Assembly: GCF_000327385.1 (NCBI RefSeq)
Contig: NW_008709715.1
Location: 62,001-126,000 of the forward strand
DNA length: 64,000 bases
Direction of reading: 5' to 3'
From: Lottia gigantea
Lineage: Eukaryota; Mollusca; Gastropoda; Lottiidae
The position numbers and the translations under genes are program-made. Shown piece after piece: positions 1-13,232 of this stretch (its first letter is position 1; each line of letters starts with the position of its first letter). The notes under the pieces were generated by a model. That model saw nothing but the letters and a program-made list of their open reading frames with translations. It was not told where the DNA came from and did no database searches.

Positions 1-63
1 AATTCTTACCAGTACAGTGGTCTCTGTGTAATCCCACCTACAATGGGCCCAAAAATATGTTGA

Positions 64-1280
64 ATGATCGAGAGAGTCTTTAATTTAAGTATTAAAGTTC
101 TTGAATTTAACCTTGGCCTACTCTGTTATTATTTAAGGCTCTGTGTCAGTCAATCTGATAAGATTATAGAGTTTTACCTTTTCATGTCACATTTAATCTA
201 TTTTGAACACAAGACATACTCTAATGATCCAGGACCTTGACTTGACTTTATTTCCAATGATTAATCAGCATGATTGACACTTGTAGTCTTTTGTCTTTAC
301 GTAGATTCAGATTATCTATAATACAAGTGATTATCTAATTGGTCGTAAAGGGATTAAGCTGACTATATATCAGATTATACAGTTTTATATGTCTGTCGGT
401 TCCATTTATTAATGTGGTCCCACTTATTAATGTCGGAATCATAATAAGATTTTTTCTTAATTGAAAATAAGGGAATAAATCTGAACCCAAGAAATATGTC
501 GGATTGTTCAGATTGTCATGATATTCAGATGTCAGAATTAAGAGACTACACTGTTTATCTTTTCAATTATGAAATAGTTTGAAAATGAGTGGGACTATGA
601 ATGACCGATGGAGGTCAAAAAAGTTTAAATGTCTAGACACAAATTCTATTGATTGAACAGTTTACAATCTGACAGAAAAAAAAGATAAGTGTATCACAGA
701 ACTTTGGCTGTGTTAAGCTTTTAAATAAATGTTGATCAGTTCAAAACAATGTATTCATACAACATACAACTTGTGCACCATTATTTTGAATATTGATGAG
801 TGGTCTCACTAGCTAAAAGATTCAAATTGACTGACTGATCTTGACCATTAGTTGTGTTTGAAGCCCAGGTCATTTTGAACAAATATTTCTGTAGAATTTA
901 ATGCAGTGTTAATGAACAAACATAAAACAACTTTCTATTATAGATTGGGTATTGGTAAAACACATAAAGAAAGACGCAAGGTAAATAAATAAGATATTGT
1001 CAATAACATAATATATAGTTGTCAAAATATTTGCTTTATCAGCTGAACGATCTGAAAATTCGATAAAATTCCAGACACAGAGCAAAACACTTTTCAAAAT
1101 TAAAATCCAGAGTTTGGTTTTGCTGTAATCAAATATACTGTTTCAAGGATGTTTAGACTGTGTTCATTTCCAGAGAATTATTAACTTTGCCAATGTTACA
1201 GTTGTTATGGAACTGAGCATAGTTTCAACTTGTATTGTTCCATTTCACATTGAATGCACTGATATGATTTTATATTGTAG
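64..1280. other. No gene seen
   Basis: AT-rich sequence with no convincing exon. The first 63 bases hold a frame ending GPKIC-stop that could be the C-terminus of a gene outside the window, but it is too short to call. Confidence 0.4.
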
Positions 1281-1452
1281 GCTGATGAGTTAACTAAGTC
1301 ATCTATAACTAATAGTAATAGTTGTCTGAAATCAGCATGTAATTCTGCAAACTGTTGTAGTAATAAGCTTTCAAATCAAACAACAGAAACACCATCAGTG
1401 ACATCAACAATAATTTCAAATACATCAGAGAGACCAGACCTAGATTTCTGAT
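1281..1452 (+). CDS. Candidate 3' exon, Ser/Thr-rich with CC motif
   Basis: After a TATTGTAG acceptor a frame stays open for 56 codons to TGA. It reads ADELTKSSITNSNSCLKSAC, then a CC-containing stretch, then TSTIISNTSERPDLDF. The composition is Ser/Thr/Asn-rich, as in secreted or mucin-like proteins. Diverged copies of its last third follow as a degenerate repeat to about 1755. No upstream exon identified; chance cannot be excluded. Confidence 0.25.
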
Positions 1453-1755
1453 GAATGGTGAAATGATGAATGATGAAATAGAAACAGCATCAGCACCACC
1501 ATTAGGTTGAAAGAGAAACAACATCAGCACCACTTTTAGGTCAAACCAGAAACAACATTAGCATCATCATTAATATCTGCAGATACATCATTTGCTTCAC
1601 TAAGGCCAGATCTATATTGGATATAGATTTTTATTGACTCATGTTATAGAAAACTGTTATATCAGTCATCAGCAGATGCAGCATAAGAAACACCATCATC
1701 AGCACTTCCATTATAATCTTGAGATAAGACATCAGTATCTCAAAGACAGATCATA
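1383..1755. repeat. Degenerate repeat with coding flavour
   Basis: Blocks close to AGAAACACCATCAGCACCAC and ATACATCA..AGACCAGATCTA recur three to four times with irregular spacing. It looks like an expanded and decayed Ser/Thr/Pro-coding stretch. Confidence 0.5.
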
Positions 1756-1974
1756 ATATCGGATGAACTCGCTCACCATATGAGCAATCCAAAGGACGGA
1801 AAGTTATTCCTTAATGGTTTTGAATGAATTTATGAAATCTTTAAATGTAAATATAATAAATATGTTTTAACGCTGGAATTGGTTTAATATGCTCTATCTT
1901 CATATCCATCATGACTGACATGTACATACCAAATTGTGTCTCAAATTACCGGTTCTTCAAATGGTGCTTTATAA

Positions 1975-2116
1975 AGTGGCGGCACCAGCATTTCGAGACA
2001 ATAGGGGGCAAATTGAATCAACGGGACAACTGTCGAGGCTGAATTCAAAATGCTGCAACAAAGAGGAGAGGAGGCGTCATAAGCCTCTCATGGAACGTCT
2101 GGCGCCGCCACTGACA
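1975..2116. mobile_element. hAT-like MITE, diverged
   Basis: The ends AGTGGCGGCACCAG and GGCGCCGCCACTG are inverted repeats of the type seen in the element at 17808-17964. The 8-bp flanks do not match, so the copy is old or truncated. Related one-ended fragments occur near 33080, 49022 and 60617. Confidence 0.5.
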
Positions 2117-5100
2117 GCCTATGGTGACTGTCAGTTAGCTTCCAATGCCACTATGTCATCTTTGTCGAACAAATACTTCCGATTAACCATTAGTAGCAAA
2201 TACTAGTACCTAAATTTGGTTCCAATTGATATCGCCATTTCATTGAATAGAAACCACATAGTGATGAGACTTGGATTATGATCATATTTATGATACCGGT
2301 ACTGCAGTTGTAGCTAAGATACCAAACAATAATCCACGTCTCATACGATAGACTGTGCGCTGTTTGACAGTTAAAGTAGCATTTCAGTAATTATAACCTG
2401 TGTGGCGTAACCCGTCGTTATTAGCCTTACCATGAGTAGCATCAAAAAGTGCATTCAGCACCATGAAATTGATTTCATTCAATAAGATTGGTACTTAAGG
2501 AAGTGTAAAATGTTCACTCGAGCCTCGCGAAAGTCGAAGAACTAACAGGCTGCGAATTGAAATCTATGAATTAAGAAACCGGATTGGAACAATGTTGATG
2601 AACAATGCATGAACTCTATATCAATCTATCATCAACTTGTCTAGCCATCATCATCATTAGCAATAATTTAATTTATAAAATAAAACTTTGCAATAGAAAT
2701 ATTAGTCTAACCATAGAACACTTGTAATAGTTACTAGTTCTATGACTTAAGCCACCACGCAGATAAAACAACTCACCTATCTTACATTGTATAGTAAATT
2801 TCATTCTGAATTGAAAACAAACTATTAATTCCCAGTAACAACCTGGTAGGTTAGAAAAATAATCTCGCAGTGTGTTTTTGATCCAAGCTAAATAACAGAT
2901 GGGCTATTTAAAATAGATTCATAAACGTCAAAGATTATCAGATCTTTCACTAGCCTTTTATAAATCGCTCTTTGATTAAAGAAAATTAAAAAAAAATATA
3001 GTTCAATGTTTGCATTTAGAAATATATGACAGAGAGTTAAACTGGAAATTGCATGAGTTAAATTAGTTTCGATTTCCAAGACTGATCTGAATGCAAATGC
3101 TTAATTGCATTGCGAAATCGCGGCTGTCATTTAGTATCGAAGTTTTATTGAATTGTTTTTTTTACTAGTTACACCTTAATTACATTTCTCTCATTAAGGT
3201 ACATACACAGAAAATAAATTGAAGTTTAGATTTAATAAAAGTATTGAATGGAAACTGTACAAAGTCGTTATTGTTCATTACCTTAATGTGTCTATAGGAA
3301 TAAAGAATATACAAAGCACCATTGGGACTTGTATTATAGATCTTCAATTTAACAACAAAATAGATCTGTGTACAATTATATCTCATTTCCAATTTGCACA
3401 GCTGGTATACAAGTAAATTTATAGACTATAATAAATTTATTACTCTCATAGGCATTATCACGAGGACATTTTCTTGATTTACAGGGTTGATTTTCAGACG
3501 ATATCAACAACAATATATTCTGGAATAATGCTAGTTTTGACAAGGAAGCTAATTTCTTTATTTTATGTTTCATATACATATCTGTCCTGAATCTTTGAGC
3601 AATTTGCTTGGAAGATAAGGAGGGTACAAAGTCAACGGTAATAAACATAACTGAAATCTTAACCGAAACCATTAACTTTTAAATGGGGAGTAACCTAAAA
3701 CAACTTCGACCCAATGTCAGAATTTAGTTGATTTTAGAAGCGGGCGCCAATATAATCATGACTGCTCTGAAATTTTATCCACTCTCGGCCTCAGGAAGTA
3801 GGCGATTTGCGACACTAACATTATCTAAGGGTAATGTTTGTTGTGCGCAGTCCCGATTGACGAAAACCCCAAAAGCAACTTAATCAAGATCGTAGGCCAA
3901 GAAATAATGATCGTAACTGATTCTAAATTGTGATAGTTTACTATGTCATGGGATCTTTTACTTACATTTTCTTTTTAACAGAGAGCCGCGAGTACGCAGT
4001 GAGTTCGATGCTTCCTCGCTCGCTAGCCTTATATACAGCAAAGTAGTACACAGAAATCCATCTAATTTCATTTAGATCTTATCACAGAGAACATCTGAAA
4101 TATTTGATCTTAATCTCCTAAGTGTCCAGTTCTAGGTTATCTCTTGTACTTCAATGACCAACAGCCTTACGGATTCGATTAATCTTTAAAATTTATGTAG
4201 AGTAATATACAAGCCTTCTTAGAGGATTGGCTTCAAATAGCAGAAACTAATTGATAGTGAGCTTAATAAGAAGCAAACTGTTTCGTATGTCTCTGAATAA
4301 TTCACGACGACTCTCTTGACTCTCTTTTAGCAATTGAATTACTGTCTTTCATTGACTGATGAAACTGCTATATCAAAACAGGATTGGTGTAATACCAGTC
4401 TCTACGATGAATTGATGTTACCAATATTTCAAATAACGTCAAATAAAGAAATGTAATGTGTTTCCAATTTGATGTAACATGTTTTACTGGATTAATGATT
4501 TTCCCATTGGTGTCCAGAATATTTATTATATGCTATAAGAAAACGTGTTAGATTTTCTCAGAGTCATGAAATAGAGCTAGAACCTAAAATCTGTCTTATC
4601 ACCCGTATCTAAGAAGTTAAAAAATCGGCGAAATCAATCTGCGTTATTTGAACAGTATTTTATAAAGGTTTTGTCTTGCCTTAGCGTCATTTCGATATGA
4701 CACGAATCGTTCAGTTGAAAAATGCAATATGCTACAAACTATTTTGTTAACTGAAGTATGGCTGGACGATTAGTTTATAATTGACTTATAACAGAGCAGA
4801 ATCACAGAATAACCCAATAAGTTGAAGGGATTGCAGGAACCACACACGTTTGATTTAAAATTGGAATGGTGCAAATTAATACTATCAGTGTTCCCGATAC
4901 AGTTTAGAAAACCTCTTTACAATCCCATTAAGAATTAACACTAACATCTGAATCTGAATCTAATCATTTGCATTCTGTTTTGGCACTCCACTTATTTATT
5001 GGTTTTACAATACAAGATCCAATATAGATAATGATAAGTATAATTTAAGTTTAGTATTCACGAAGTTGTAAAACAGAATTGAATGATTATATCTCAAAAG

Positions 5101-5385
5101 TAAACACTATCAATATCACATCAAATCTTTTATTTCTCTGATGGTGGATTTTGATATTTTACCCATTTTACTATCAAGTTCTAGAAAAATCGTAACTTCA
5201 AACACAGATAAGACATAAGTTTGTGTAGGAATTATTTTTGTCTTAAAACAAAGATTTAGGATAGGCGTTATCTATAGAAACAGTTGGGATAAAACATAAC
5301 ATAACCATATGCTAAATCATTAGAATAATTTCCACCTTGAACAAAAACTTGTGTAAAGAAAATTTAGGTGTCTGGATATTATACA
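2117..5385. other. Intergenic, upstream of gene 1
   Basis: No supported gene. A GC-richer patch at 3735-4030 with several CpGs and a TATATA at about 4031 might be regulatory, but it lies 1.3 kb from the first exon of gene 1. Confidence 0.4.
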
Positions 5386-8300
5386 ATGAATAAATTTTGT
5401 ATTATTATTTGTTTAAGCGTAAGTTATGCTCTATTTTATTATGTCTGTGCTATTAGTTTGTACTGTTGGAATATGGAAATAAAACTAAATGGCCACAATC
5501 TGCCTATTTTAAGGCAGGCTATAAAAGAATTGTTCTGGGTATTACCTTAATTAACCATTTTTCTACTTAATGGTAGGTAGACAAAATGCAATGCTAATTT
5601 CGGAGTCTAAAGATGGGAATAGACGATGTACGGTGTCCGGTGCATGGACGGTAGGGAATGATCGATCTTACAGTAGAAAATGGAACAAGGGAACACTAGG
5701 TACGGGTCCGGACACGATTCGCTTCTACTATTTTCTACTGTATCGATAACCCAGCACCGTACACCGCACCGGAAACAGTACATCATCTATTCCCACCTTA
5801 ATTCTTCAGATTAACGTTAATACACGCCTGACGTTGATAACTTGTAAAAGCATAAATCGATTTAAAAATGACTATTTAGAAGTTAGTGATGTCATTTTCT
5901 AGAATTTCGTCTACTTTTACGCATGAAAAGTAACTAAAAATCCAAGAATTAACATGGTATGAGCCTTAAACATATTTGAACATGCGTTAAACATCATAAA
6001 TCTCCACGCCTGTTCCTGTTGTATGGGGAATTGGCGACATTGTCATGTCAACTATCCACTTAAAGCTTCGTACTCTCATTAATTGGAGTCTTCAAAAACG
6101 TTTGTATTACGTATGAGAATTTGTGTAATGTTAATATATTGTCAATATTTATTGTAAAAGTTAGGTAGAAAACGGTTTTATGGAAACTGATCTCACCGAC
6201 CTCTATAAAATAGCCATCAAGAATCAGATACGAATCAACAAGTTTCAAATTAGCAATTCCATTATCATTATAACCGATCTATGTATTACAGGTGTTTGTA
6301 TTTGTAAATGGAGAATCTACAGATCCGTGTATTACACGAGTGAGTTATTTAGTGTACCACATCTGCCTGGTTGCATCACCATTCACCCAATAGGGTTGTG
6401 TATTATCATTAAACCAAAACGAATAATTGTTAGATTTACACCTTCTTGACGTATATCAGAAGACATGTCTCTGATGGAAAGCATCTGTTTAATCAAAGAT
6501 GTTTCAGTCTAATCGAAATCGGACCAAACTTTCGTTCCGTTTTTTTACACTTTATTTTTAATCTAACCAATGAACCTTTGACCTAACTCGATGACGTCTG
6601 CTTTAACCAATCAAATTTCTACCCTCTCCAGCACTGGCATTTTGTGGCGCTATGTTTATCAGGTTAGACTGAAGATATTTTAAATTAATGATATCAAAAC
6701 AAGAGGCATTTTACATGTTTTGTCCGGATTTGCACTACGTTTTTCTGCCATTTCGAAGGGTGTTCATAGTTAAGTATACTTGGAGCATGGAAAAGGCGTG
6801 TCATCTTTTGTACGAGCTTCCCTTTTAGCTTGTACAGTTGGAAATAGAAAAAAGAGTACGCCATTGTCCTGACAAAATTTCTCTCATTGCGCACTGCATG
6901 GCGTTGTCTTGTCTTCATTTGCCCAATAGGGTACTTCGTGCATTTTATTTACACTTCTTTAATGATCAATGTTAGTAGATAACGTTTATTGCCCATGCTT
7001 TAATTGCAGTTTGTTGTATTTGAATGTGTGATGTGAACTGTTCTGCGAAAAATTGGCAGAATAAACCTACACTTTTACTGTTAGATTCTGAAATCATAGC
7101 ATCGACAGATCTGTAATTACAATGACCTATTTTTAAATTCGTAATCCCTTGAGGCTAGCAATTTGATCAGGAAATATGCTTTACTTCACTTTTCTTTTGC
7201 TGCAACTTAATGATCTGTTCATCTCCTGGTTTGCCAGATCACTGTTATAATTTGAGTAAAAGCTATATGCACCATTGACATATTATAAACTATAATGTAT
7301 ATATCTTGTTTGCTGTTACAGAACATCCAATGTAAGCAAGGTCAAGTATGTCGACTGATGAAAGTGGACTGTTTTACTAGTCCTTGCAGCCCTCAACCAA
7401 TTTGTGTGGGTAAGATCTTTAAATATATTTTATAACTCGATAGTAATAGTGCTTCAAAATATTTGAATACTGCGATTTGGTGGTATTATTATTTACCTTT
7501 TTAAAAAAAAGCAAGATTTCCGTCCGCATAATTATCTACCATAAATATATTTCCTTATCCCAGTGTGCTAATTAATAAAACCCATTTCATTTCAATTTAA
7601 ATTCACAGACGGAATTTTAAAAAAAGTTTCGAAATGTAATTATTTAGTGTATGCGGAGGCTGACTATTTAAGCGTCTTCAACTCCCACAAGACCATGCCC
7701 CCACTTATAATCGGCAGTCGGTTTTAATGTAGGTCAAGATTTCCGCTTTTGATCTATAATTTTGATAATTTGAATGCAAGGTGGTAAGAATTCTGACCTG
7801 AAGATTCTTGCTCACCGCTTTGATTGAGACATTGGTGGATTGATATTCTTGAGCTCTCGTATAGTCAAATTGAGCTGTATCAGCTGCAAATTGGCCTATT
7901 TAGACGTCAATTTTCCATTATATATTCACCTTGTCGCTTTGGCTGTACTTATCTGTTGATAAGAGCACTACTCCGGATTCTTATTCTGAAGCGTTAAACA
8001 TAGCTGAGCTTGAACCCGATATGATTTTCAATATTTTAACGATTTCGATCTGTTCTTTTTAATTGAATTCAATATGGTCAATTGGGGACGTATAATGACG
8101 CCGCATCTGTCCATCCGTCCACATTTGACATGTAAACGATACTTCAGTTAGGTGCGAATATCATGTTTGACAACCGCTTGTATCATATCACGTCTTTTTC
8201 ATTCGCATTTCAGATGGTAAAATACCTACATTAGCTGGTGTATGTAAAATCAATCAACCTATTATAGATGGTAATCATAAAGCACTGTTTTGTGGTCGAG

Positions 8301-8404
8301 GTTTCCACCGTGTATCTTGTCCAGATGATACAAGATGTGCAGTTGATCCAGTAGACAGATTTGCTGTTTGTTGTTACACAGGTCCCACTGGTATTTTGGG
8401 ATAA
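5386..8404 (+). CDS. Secreted cysteine-rich protein with lustrin-like module, four exons (gene 1)
   Basis: Exons 5386-5418, 6292-6339, 7322-7409 and 8214-8404 join in frame to 119 residues. All introns are GT..AG (gtaagt/ttacag, gtgagt/ttacag, gtaaga/ttcag), phases 0, 0, 1. Residues 1-18 (MNKFCIIICLSVFVFVNG) form a signal peptide split by intron 1. Residues about 23-55 form a six-Cys module split by intron 2, spacing C-x6-C-x5-C-x6-C-x4-C-x5-C. Residues about 67-111 hold six Cys in the order C..C..CP..C..CC, like the lustrin cysteine-rich repeat. The protein ends with TAA soon after. It is the paralogue of the gene at 13287-17670 but lacks WAP units. An extracellular, possibly shell-matrix or inhibitor role is inferred; no enzyme motif is present. 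Exons 1 and 2 are short and rest on splice sites, phase and signal-peptide logic; exons 3 and 4 are firmer. Confidence 0.8.
5611..5798. mobile_element. PIF/Harbinger-like MITE in intron 1 of gene 1
   Basis: The 188-bp element has long terminal inverted repeats of about 34 bp with few mismatches. The left end starts AGATGGGAATAGACGATGTA and the right end is the inverse of AGGTGGGAATAGATGATGTA. TAA flanks both ends (5608-5610 and 5799-5801), matching the 3-bp TWA target duplication of PIF/Harbinger. A second inner inverted repeat (around TACAGTAGAAAAT / ATTTTCTACTGTA) lets the whole element fold back. No coding capacity. Confidence 0.7.
6499..6676. mobile_element. Short inverted-repeat element in intron 2 of gene 1
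   Basis: The ends carry imperfect inverted repeats, GTTTCAGTCTAATC on the left and GGTTAGACTGAAGAT on the right, about 178 bp apart. No clear target duplication was found, so the superfamily is open. No coding capacity. Confidence 0.4.
6831..6929 (+). repeat. SINE-like family copy (body)
   Basis: It shares the family core: GGAAAT-GAAAA-GAGTA, then a GCC-T-GTCCTG-CAAAAT block, then CTCATTG-GCACTGCATGG-GTTGTC, ending near GCCCAAT. It lies in intron 2 of gene 1. No tRNA-like head was seen at this copy. Confidence 0.5.
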
Positions 8405-8424
8405 CATTCCGTTTTATAATAACT

Positions 8425-8434
8425 AATAAATAAA
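8425..8434 (+). terminator. Polyadenylation signals of gene 1
   Basis: Two overlapping AATAAA hexamers begin at 8425 and 8429, about 20 nt after the TAA stop at 8402-8404. The 3' UTR would be very short. Confidence 0.6.
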
Positions 8435-11400
8435 TTTATTTGAAAGCTTGCATAACCATACACTTGTCCACATAAAGTGTATTCTTGGGTTATACTTGTA
8501 CCACCGTCCCTTCACTAGCATTAGGTTGTATTCTGTGCAATAAATACGGAATCTCCTTGAATTTCTTACACAACAGAACTTTTGCAGTAACGTTCTTGCT
8601 TGTTATTGATGCTACGAATATTATACAATATAATATGTTAGAACTATACTCAAAGATTTGTTTCACAGTTTACTGTAAAATAGAAAATTTTGCATTTATA
8701 ACCTTGGGTCCTTCAACACAACAGTCTTTACTTCGAGGGTTGGTTAAAACGTTCAACGGCTAAGGTAGTTAAATCGGAATGAAACTAACTTTTGCCGCCT
8801 ACATGTACAACTATTTAATGACTTATTGTATTTGTACCAGAACATCTTTAGAACTTACCACAAATGGATGGAACATCAATCCATCATCAAGTACCTGCAT
8901 CTGAAAGTGCTAACTCCAACACTGGTATTTTGCACCTTAAGGCATGATGATTCTTCTTTTTGCAGTGTACGAATGGGCTGTGAAATTCAATCGTAGTGGA
9001 TAGAGCCTTGACGATGACTGATCGACGATTGGCCACTCGACATATTGCTAGTAGGTATCTCTCTTGAGAGGGATGAGCACATTGTCAATAACAAGATTAA
9101 AATGTCAAAGGTTCTGTTATACGGGAACAAAGGTCTTGACTGCGTATGAAAAGCGCCTTTTTGAAACATATCCTGATGATATTATGGCCCTATTTGGCCT
9201 CATCAGACTTTCTTTCATTCCTGGAATGAAATTAGAGCTTATCTGTCGCCATTTTAATTCTTGTTACCAGGTTCTCAGGTCTTGCAGCATCGCTTGAAAA
9301 GGTTTGTAAACTTGGAAGAGGACTATAATGAAGAGAACTAAATGAAACATTTTGACTTGTAACAGGTCTTGTTAGCTTTTTAGCCAACCCTCGTTGTTCA
9401 GCACTTTCGCAAATAATATATTTAATTGGCTTGATGTGATTAACCTTAAAGCCGTTAAGATCTATCGACATCGTGGCAATAACCCTTGAGTGATAGTCGA
9501 TGACAGTAATTAAAAAATCTAACGGATACCGCAAAATTCATAGTTAAGAATTAACTTCATTAGGTTATCATACAATATCCGAAATACTAGCAATGATGTA
9601 CTACAATTTTCTAAGAATAGACACCTTTTGCCTTACAAGTCAATAAATCGATTTGATCGGTGCGGTATTTATGTTCCCTCCGGATTAAGATTTATTGGAT
9701 ATCGAACTGTAACTTATTATTAGGCCTATAGCATGTCAAATAAAAACAACAACCTTGATTAAAAAGAGCATTACAAAATTGCACCCAAATCGATATTTTC
9801 CACGAAATAATACACTTACAGATTATCGATTGAACTTTATTTTAATGTTCTTGAACATTTTATTTGTCAGTCGGTTTATCAAAAAAAAGAATTGATTTTA
9901 AAAGCCATGAAACGACCTCACTTACAAATACATGTACTGTGAATAAAAGCTTTTATGTAGTTTACTCGGAAGTCAGATAGACGAGATTGTACAAAATCAA
10001 ATAAGAATATACCAGCGTCTATTATTTGTTTTGTGGGTAAGTGAATATAAATTTAAGATAAGTCAACAAATACAGATAATCTTTTTGGGTGGAAGAGTTA
10101 AAGCCCTTGTCTAATAATTTTGAAACATAACCTTCAACACTCATGTTTTCCAGCTTTATTAAGGGTTGTGTAAACTAAGGATATTAACAACTTGATCTGG
10201 AAGCCAATTTTCTTGTAAATTCATGCTTGCATTGCTACCCCATTATCAAACTTGAAAGATTGAAATGGACTCCTATGATCATTATTTTTAGTTGTAAATC
10301 AACTATAGCCAAATTCTAGTACCAAAAAAAATACTTCGACTCACACTATCAATTTTTTGTTGTTGTTATCTTGAAACTTGATTGGTGTATGATGAAACGT
10401 CAAGGTATAATAGCACTTTAAGACAACTATAGAGACAAATACGGGTACTGCTGAAACAGAATTATTCTTGAAGATAAGAGGATATCAAAGATATTCTAAG
10501 TTTGTGTGACAATATATATTATTCTTGTAACTTGTTTGCCATTTCTGAACCTTTTTACGACTTAGTGATAAAATATCTACTTTTGAAATAGTTATCAAAT
10601 TTCAGCCAGGTTGCAGATTATTCTTTTATCATTGGTAATTCTTTTCTAAATCAAGAAAAATCTTTTTTCATTACAAATTGTAATGCAATCATGCTTTAAA
10701 TTTCAAAACATCTTCTGCTTCTTTTTCATTAACTTTTATGTTTTTAACCGAATATATATTTACTAACGTTTCAGTGTTAGTTGTTAGTACTTTGATTTGA
10801 ATACTGCCAGCATCGATGTTTTCCATGATAAAAAATCCTGCAATCCTGCACATCAAATTATGCATTATGGTGGAAGTTGTAAATCTTGACACATTTTCTT
10901 TAACTTACATGTAACTACAACTCTTCAACAATTCTTCAACTTGCATGTCAGTACTTAAATACTTGGAAAAGCTACTTAATCTTCTTCTGTCTTGTGAATG
11001 AAACTTGACCACATTGCCGTAATCGATTAAAATTCCAAACACACCAGAAAACATAATATAAAATATGTAATAATAGTGTTATCTTTTTTATTCATACTTT
11101 AAGATCAATTTTGACCTTTGGCGTGCTACATTAAATGATTAATTTTAAATGAAACTGATACGTTTTAATCAGTCGTGTACCTAAAATTAGAATAGATAAA
11201 AGTACATGGCGTTAAATGACAAACTTAATGAATTTATTTTTACATACTAGTATCAATTTTAATTCCCAATTTAACTACAGTCCTTCTCATAGGGACTAAT
11301 TTATTTTCCATTTAAGCTTCTATCTGAGAACAATAAAACATCGTTTATTGATAAATTGTATTTCTCGAAGCTCAGATGTAGTCTATTTGTATAAGTATCC

Positions 11401-12589
11401 TGGTAGTCCTAACGGGAAAAAGTAGCTCAAATTGGAATTAGCTCTAATGGGAATTAGCCCGAACAAACCGAACTCGGTAGTTCTGAACAATTTGTAGGTT
11501 ATTTTCCCTTCCATTGGTGCATCTGCCAAACAATTCATTGAATTGATGAGAAATAAAAAGGGTTACTAGTTATCATGTGTAAAGGGGCAAAATATGGGTT
11601 GCATTCGCCATCTTTACACTAAAATGTTGTTGAATATTTGCTTACTAACTACCATAATAATAGTAATATCATGACCTGTATTGTTTGAACATAATTGTCA
11701 CTATGCGCAAAGCTTTAGAATTTAAAATCTCGACCGTTGTACGAAATACATATTATGACTATAATGTTAATCTTTCTTGAAGATTTGAAGGTTTCTTCAA
11801 GCGCTTAACGCGCAATAAGTCTCGTGTATGCTTTAGCCACAAAAAAATTTGATTAGATTGTACGCCAGCGAATACAGCCAATCAGAGACCTCGATAAAAA
11901 GGTTGTATACATAATGAATTTGTGTTCACATACTTTCTGTCGAGGCTGTATTCGCTAAGGTACAATCCAATCAACTCGCTTCATTTCGGACTTGCATGAT
12001 ACAAGAAATGTGACAGTCAAGGTATTTGTACGAAGTTGGTAATAGCTTGACATTGTGGAGATGGAGATATGCTCACGCTATAATCCTTTTATACTTATCT
12101 TTTAACACGAGTTGAACAATCAACACTGAGTAAATAATAGAAATTAGAATACCTGAATTGCGACATAATGACCTAAACAATAAGGTGGGGTATGTCATTT
12201 GTAAGAAAGTCAATGATGCTACATTGTATTTAATTTTGTTGTACATTAAAATGCCGTAATTTGCAAATGTAAACTATTTGTACTCTTACAAATGCGAAAA
12301 ACCATCTTTAATTTACATTTTCCGCATTTTGAAAAGTAGAATCAAGCAAAGTATTTGATTATGGTGTTAATAATGAATTCTTAATCTAGAGAAATGTGTG
12401 TGAACGTAGAAAGGCCCTTAAAAGACATAAACTTCAATCTGGTGGCCGAGGCTAAATTTAGACCCATGTTTGACTGGTCACATTTTCAAATTTTAATTAC
12501 ATGAGCTAAATCTATTTGGAATAAGATATGTAAAATTTAAAACTGATTCAAACTGATTCATTATATTTTTTATAAAAAATCCCTTTGTA
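8435..12589. other. Intergenic between genes 1 and 2
   Basis: Holds the hairpin element at 11851-12057 and a GC-richer patch at 8960-9540 that is probably an old repeat. No exon of the paralogous pair was found here. Confidence 0.4.
11851..12057. repeat. Hairpin-bearing interspersed element, copy 1
   Basis: The left arm GATTAGATTGTACGCCAGCG (11851 onward) is matched by an inverted right arm at 11944-11972. A conserved tail follows (AACTCGCTTCATTTC, then CAAGGTAT-TACGAAGTTG). The same layout recurs at 28703-28860. Probably a non-autonomous DNA element; termini not defined. Confidence 0.55.
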
Positions 12590-12815
12590 GGCTTACACAC
12601 TTTTGCCAGGTATACTGCGAGGCTTACAAATTGTCTGCAGCGACCCTAAAAATTCGTCCTTAGTTGAAATGAGAGATACCCACAACACTTGTAATAAGAC
12701 GCCCAATCGTCTTTCATCCAGTCTATGTTTTCCCGATTGGTTGCTGTTGAAGGCCTCCCTGGACGCGGGTCATAGTCGAGGATTTCACTGCCATGCTTGT
12801 ATTCCGCCTTCTGCA
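12590..12815 (-). mobile_element. Mariner transposase relic (N-terminal linker region)
   Basis: On the minus strand one frame reads a Gly-Ser-Glu block, then DYDPRPGRPSTATNRENID. This is the hallmark linker of mariner transposases (D-RPGRPST, then a helix-turn-helix). The frame stops at 12646-12648, while another frame continues with helix-like sequence starting DRRLG. Catalytic DD-D/E residues and terminal repeats were not found, so this is a short, broken DNA-transposon remnant. GC is higher than in the surroundings. Confidence 0.5.
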
Positions 12816-13232
12816 TGCAGTGTATGTTGGTATTAGCCCTTTCAGTTCCAGTTACTTAATGACTGTCCATGTTTACGGCAAAAGTTTGTTTCAATGCTAT
12901 TGATATATAATTCCATTTAGGCCGAGAACATTACTTTCAATCAACCGTTTTATTTGTGCATACATGTCTATGTTAATTTGTATAAACATGGGATCGTAAA
13001 TACCCCTCCGTACTCAGTGGTAGAAATATGTGAAGATATGTAAAAGATCAAAGTCAACACAATTGAAGAAGGGTGGATAACTGTTTAATGTTACTTTCCA
13101 TATTGTAAGAGATGTGAACGGTCTCGTCACGTATAGGAGGGGTTCAAACACTATCGAGTCCAGGTTGTTGTTAACCTATTTAATCAAACAATTATCTTAG
13201 ACTATTTTTTAATATCAGGATGTTGATGATGG

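Noticed and set aside
9232-9534. 100-codon minus frame containing ITVIDYHSR
   Set aside because: Briefly recalls an integrase-type motif, but nothing else supports it and its length is expected by chance. The patch is more likely an old interspersed repeat.
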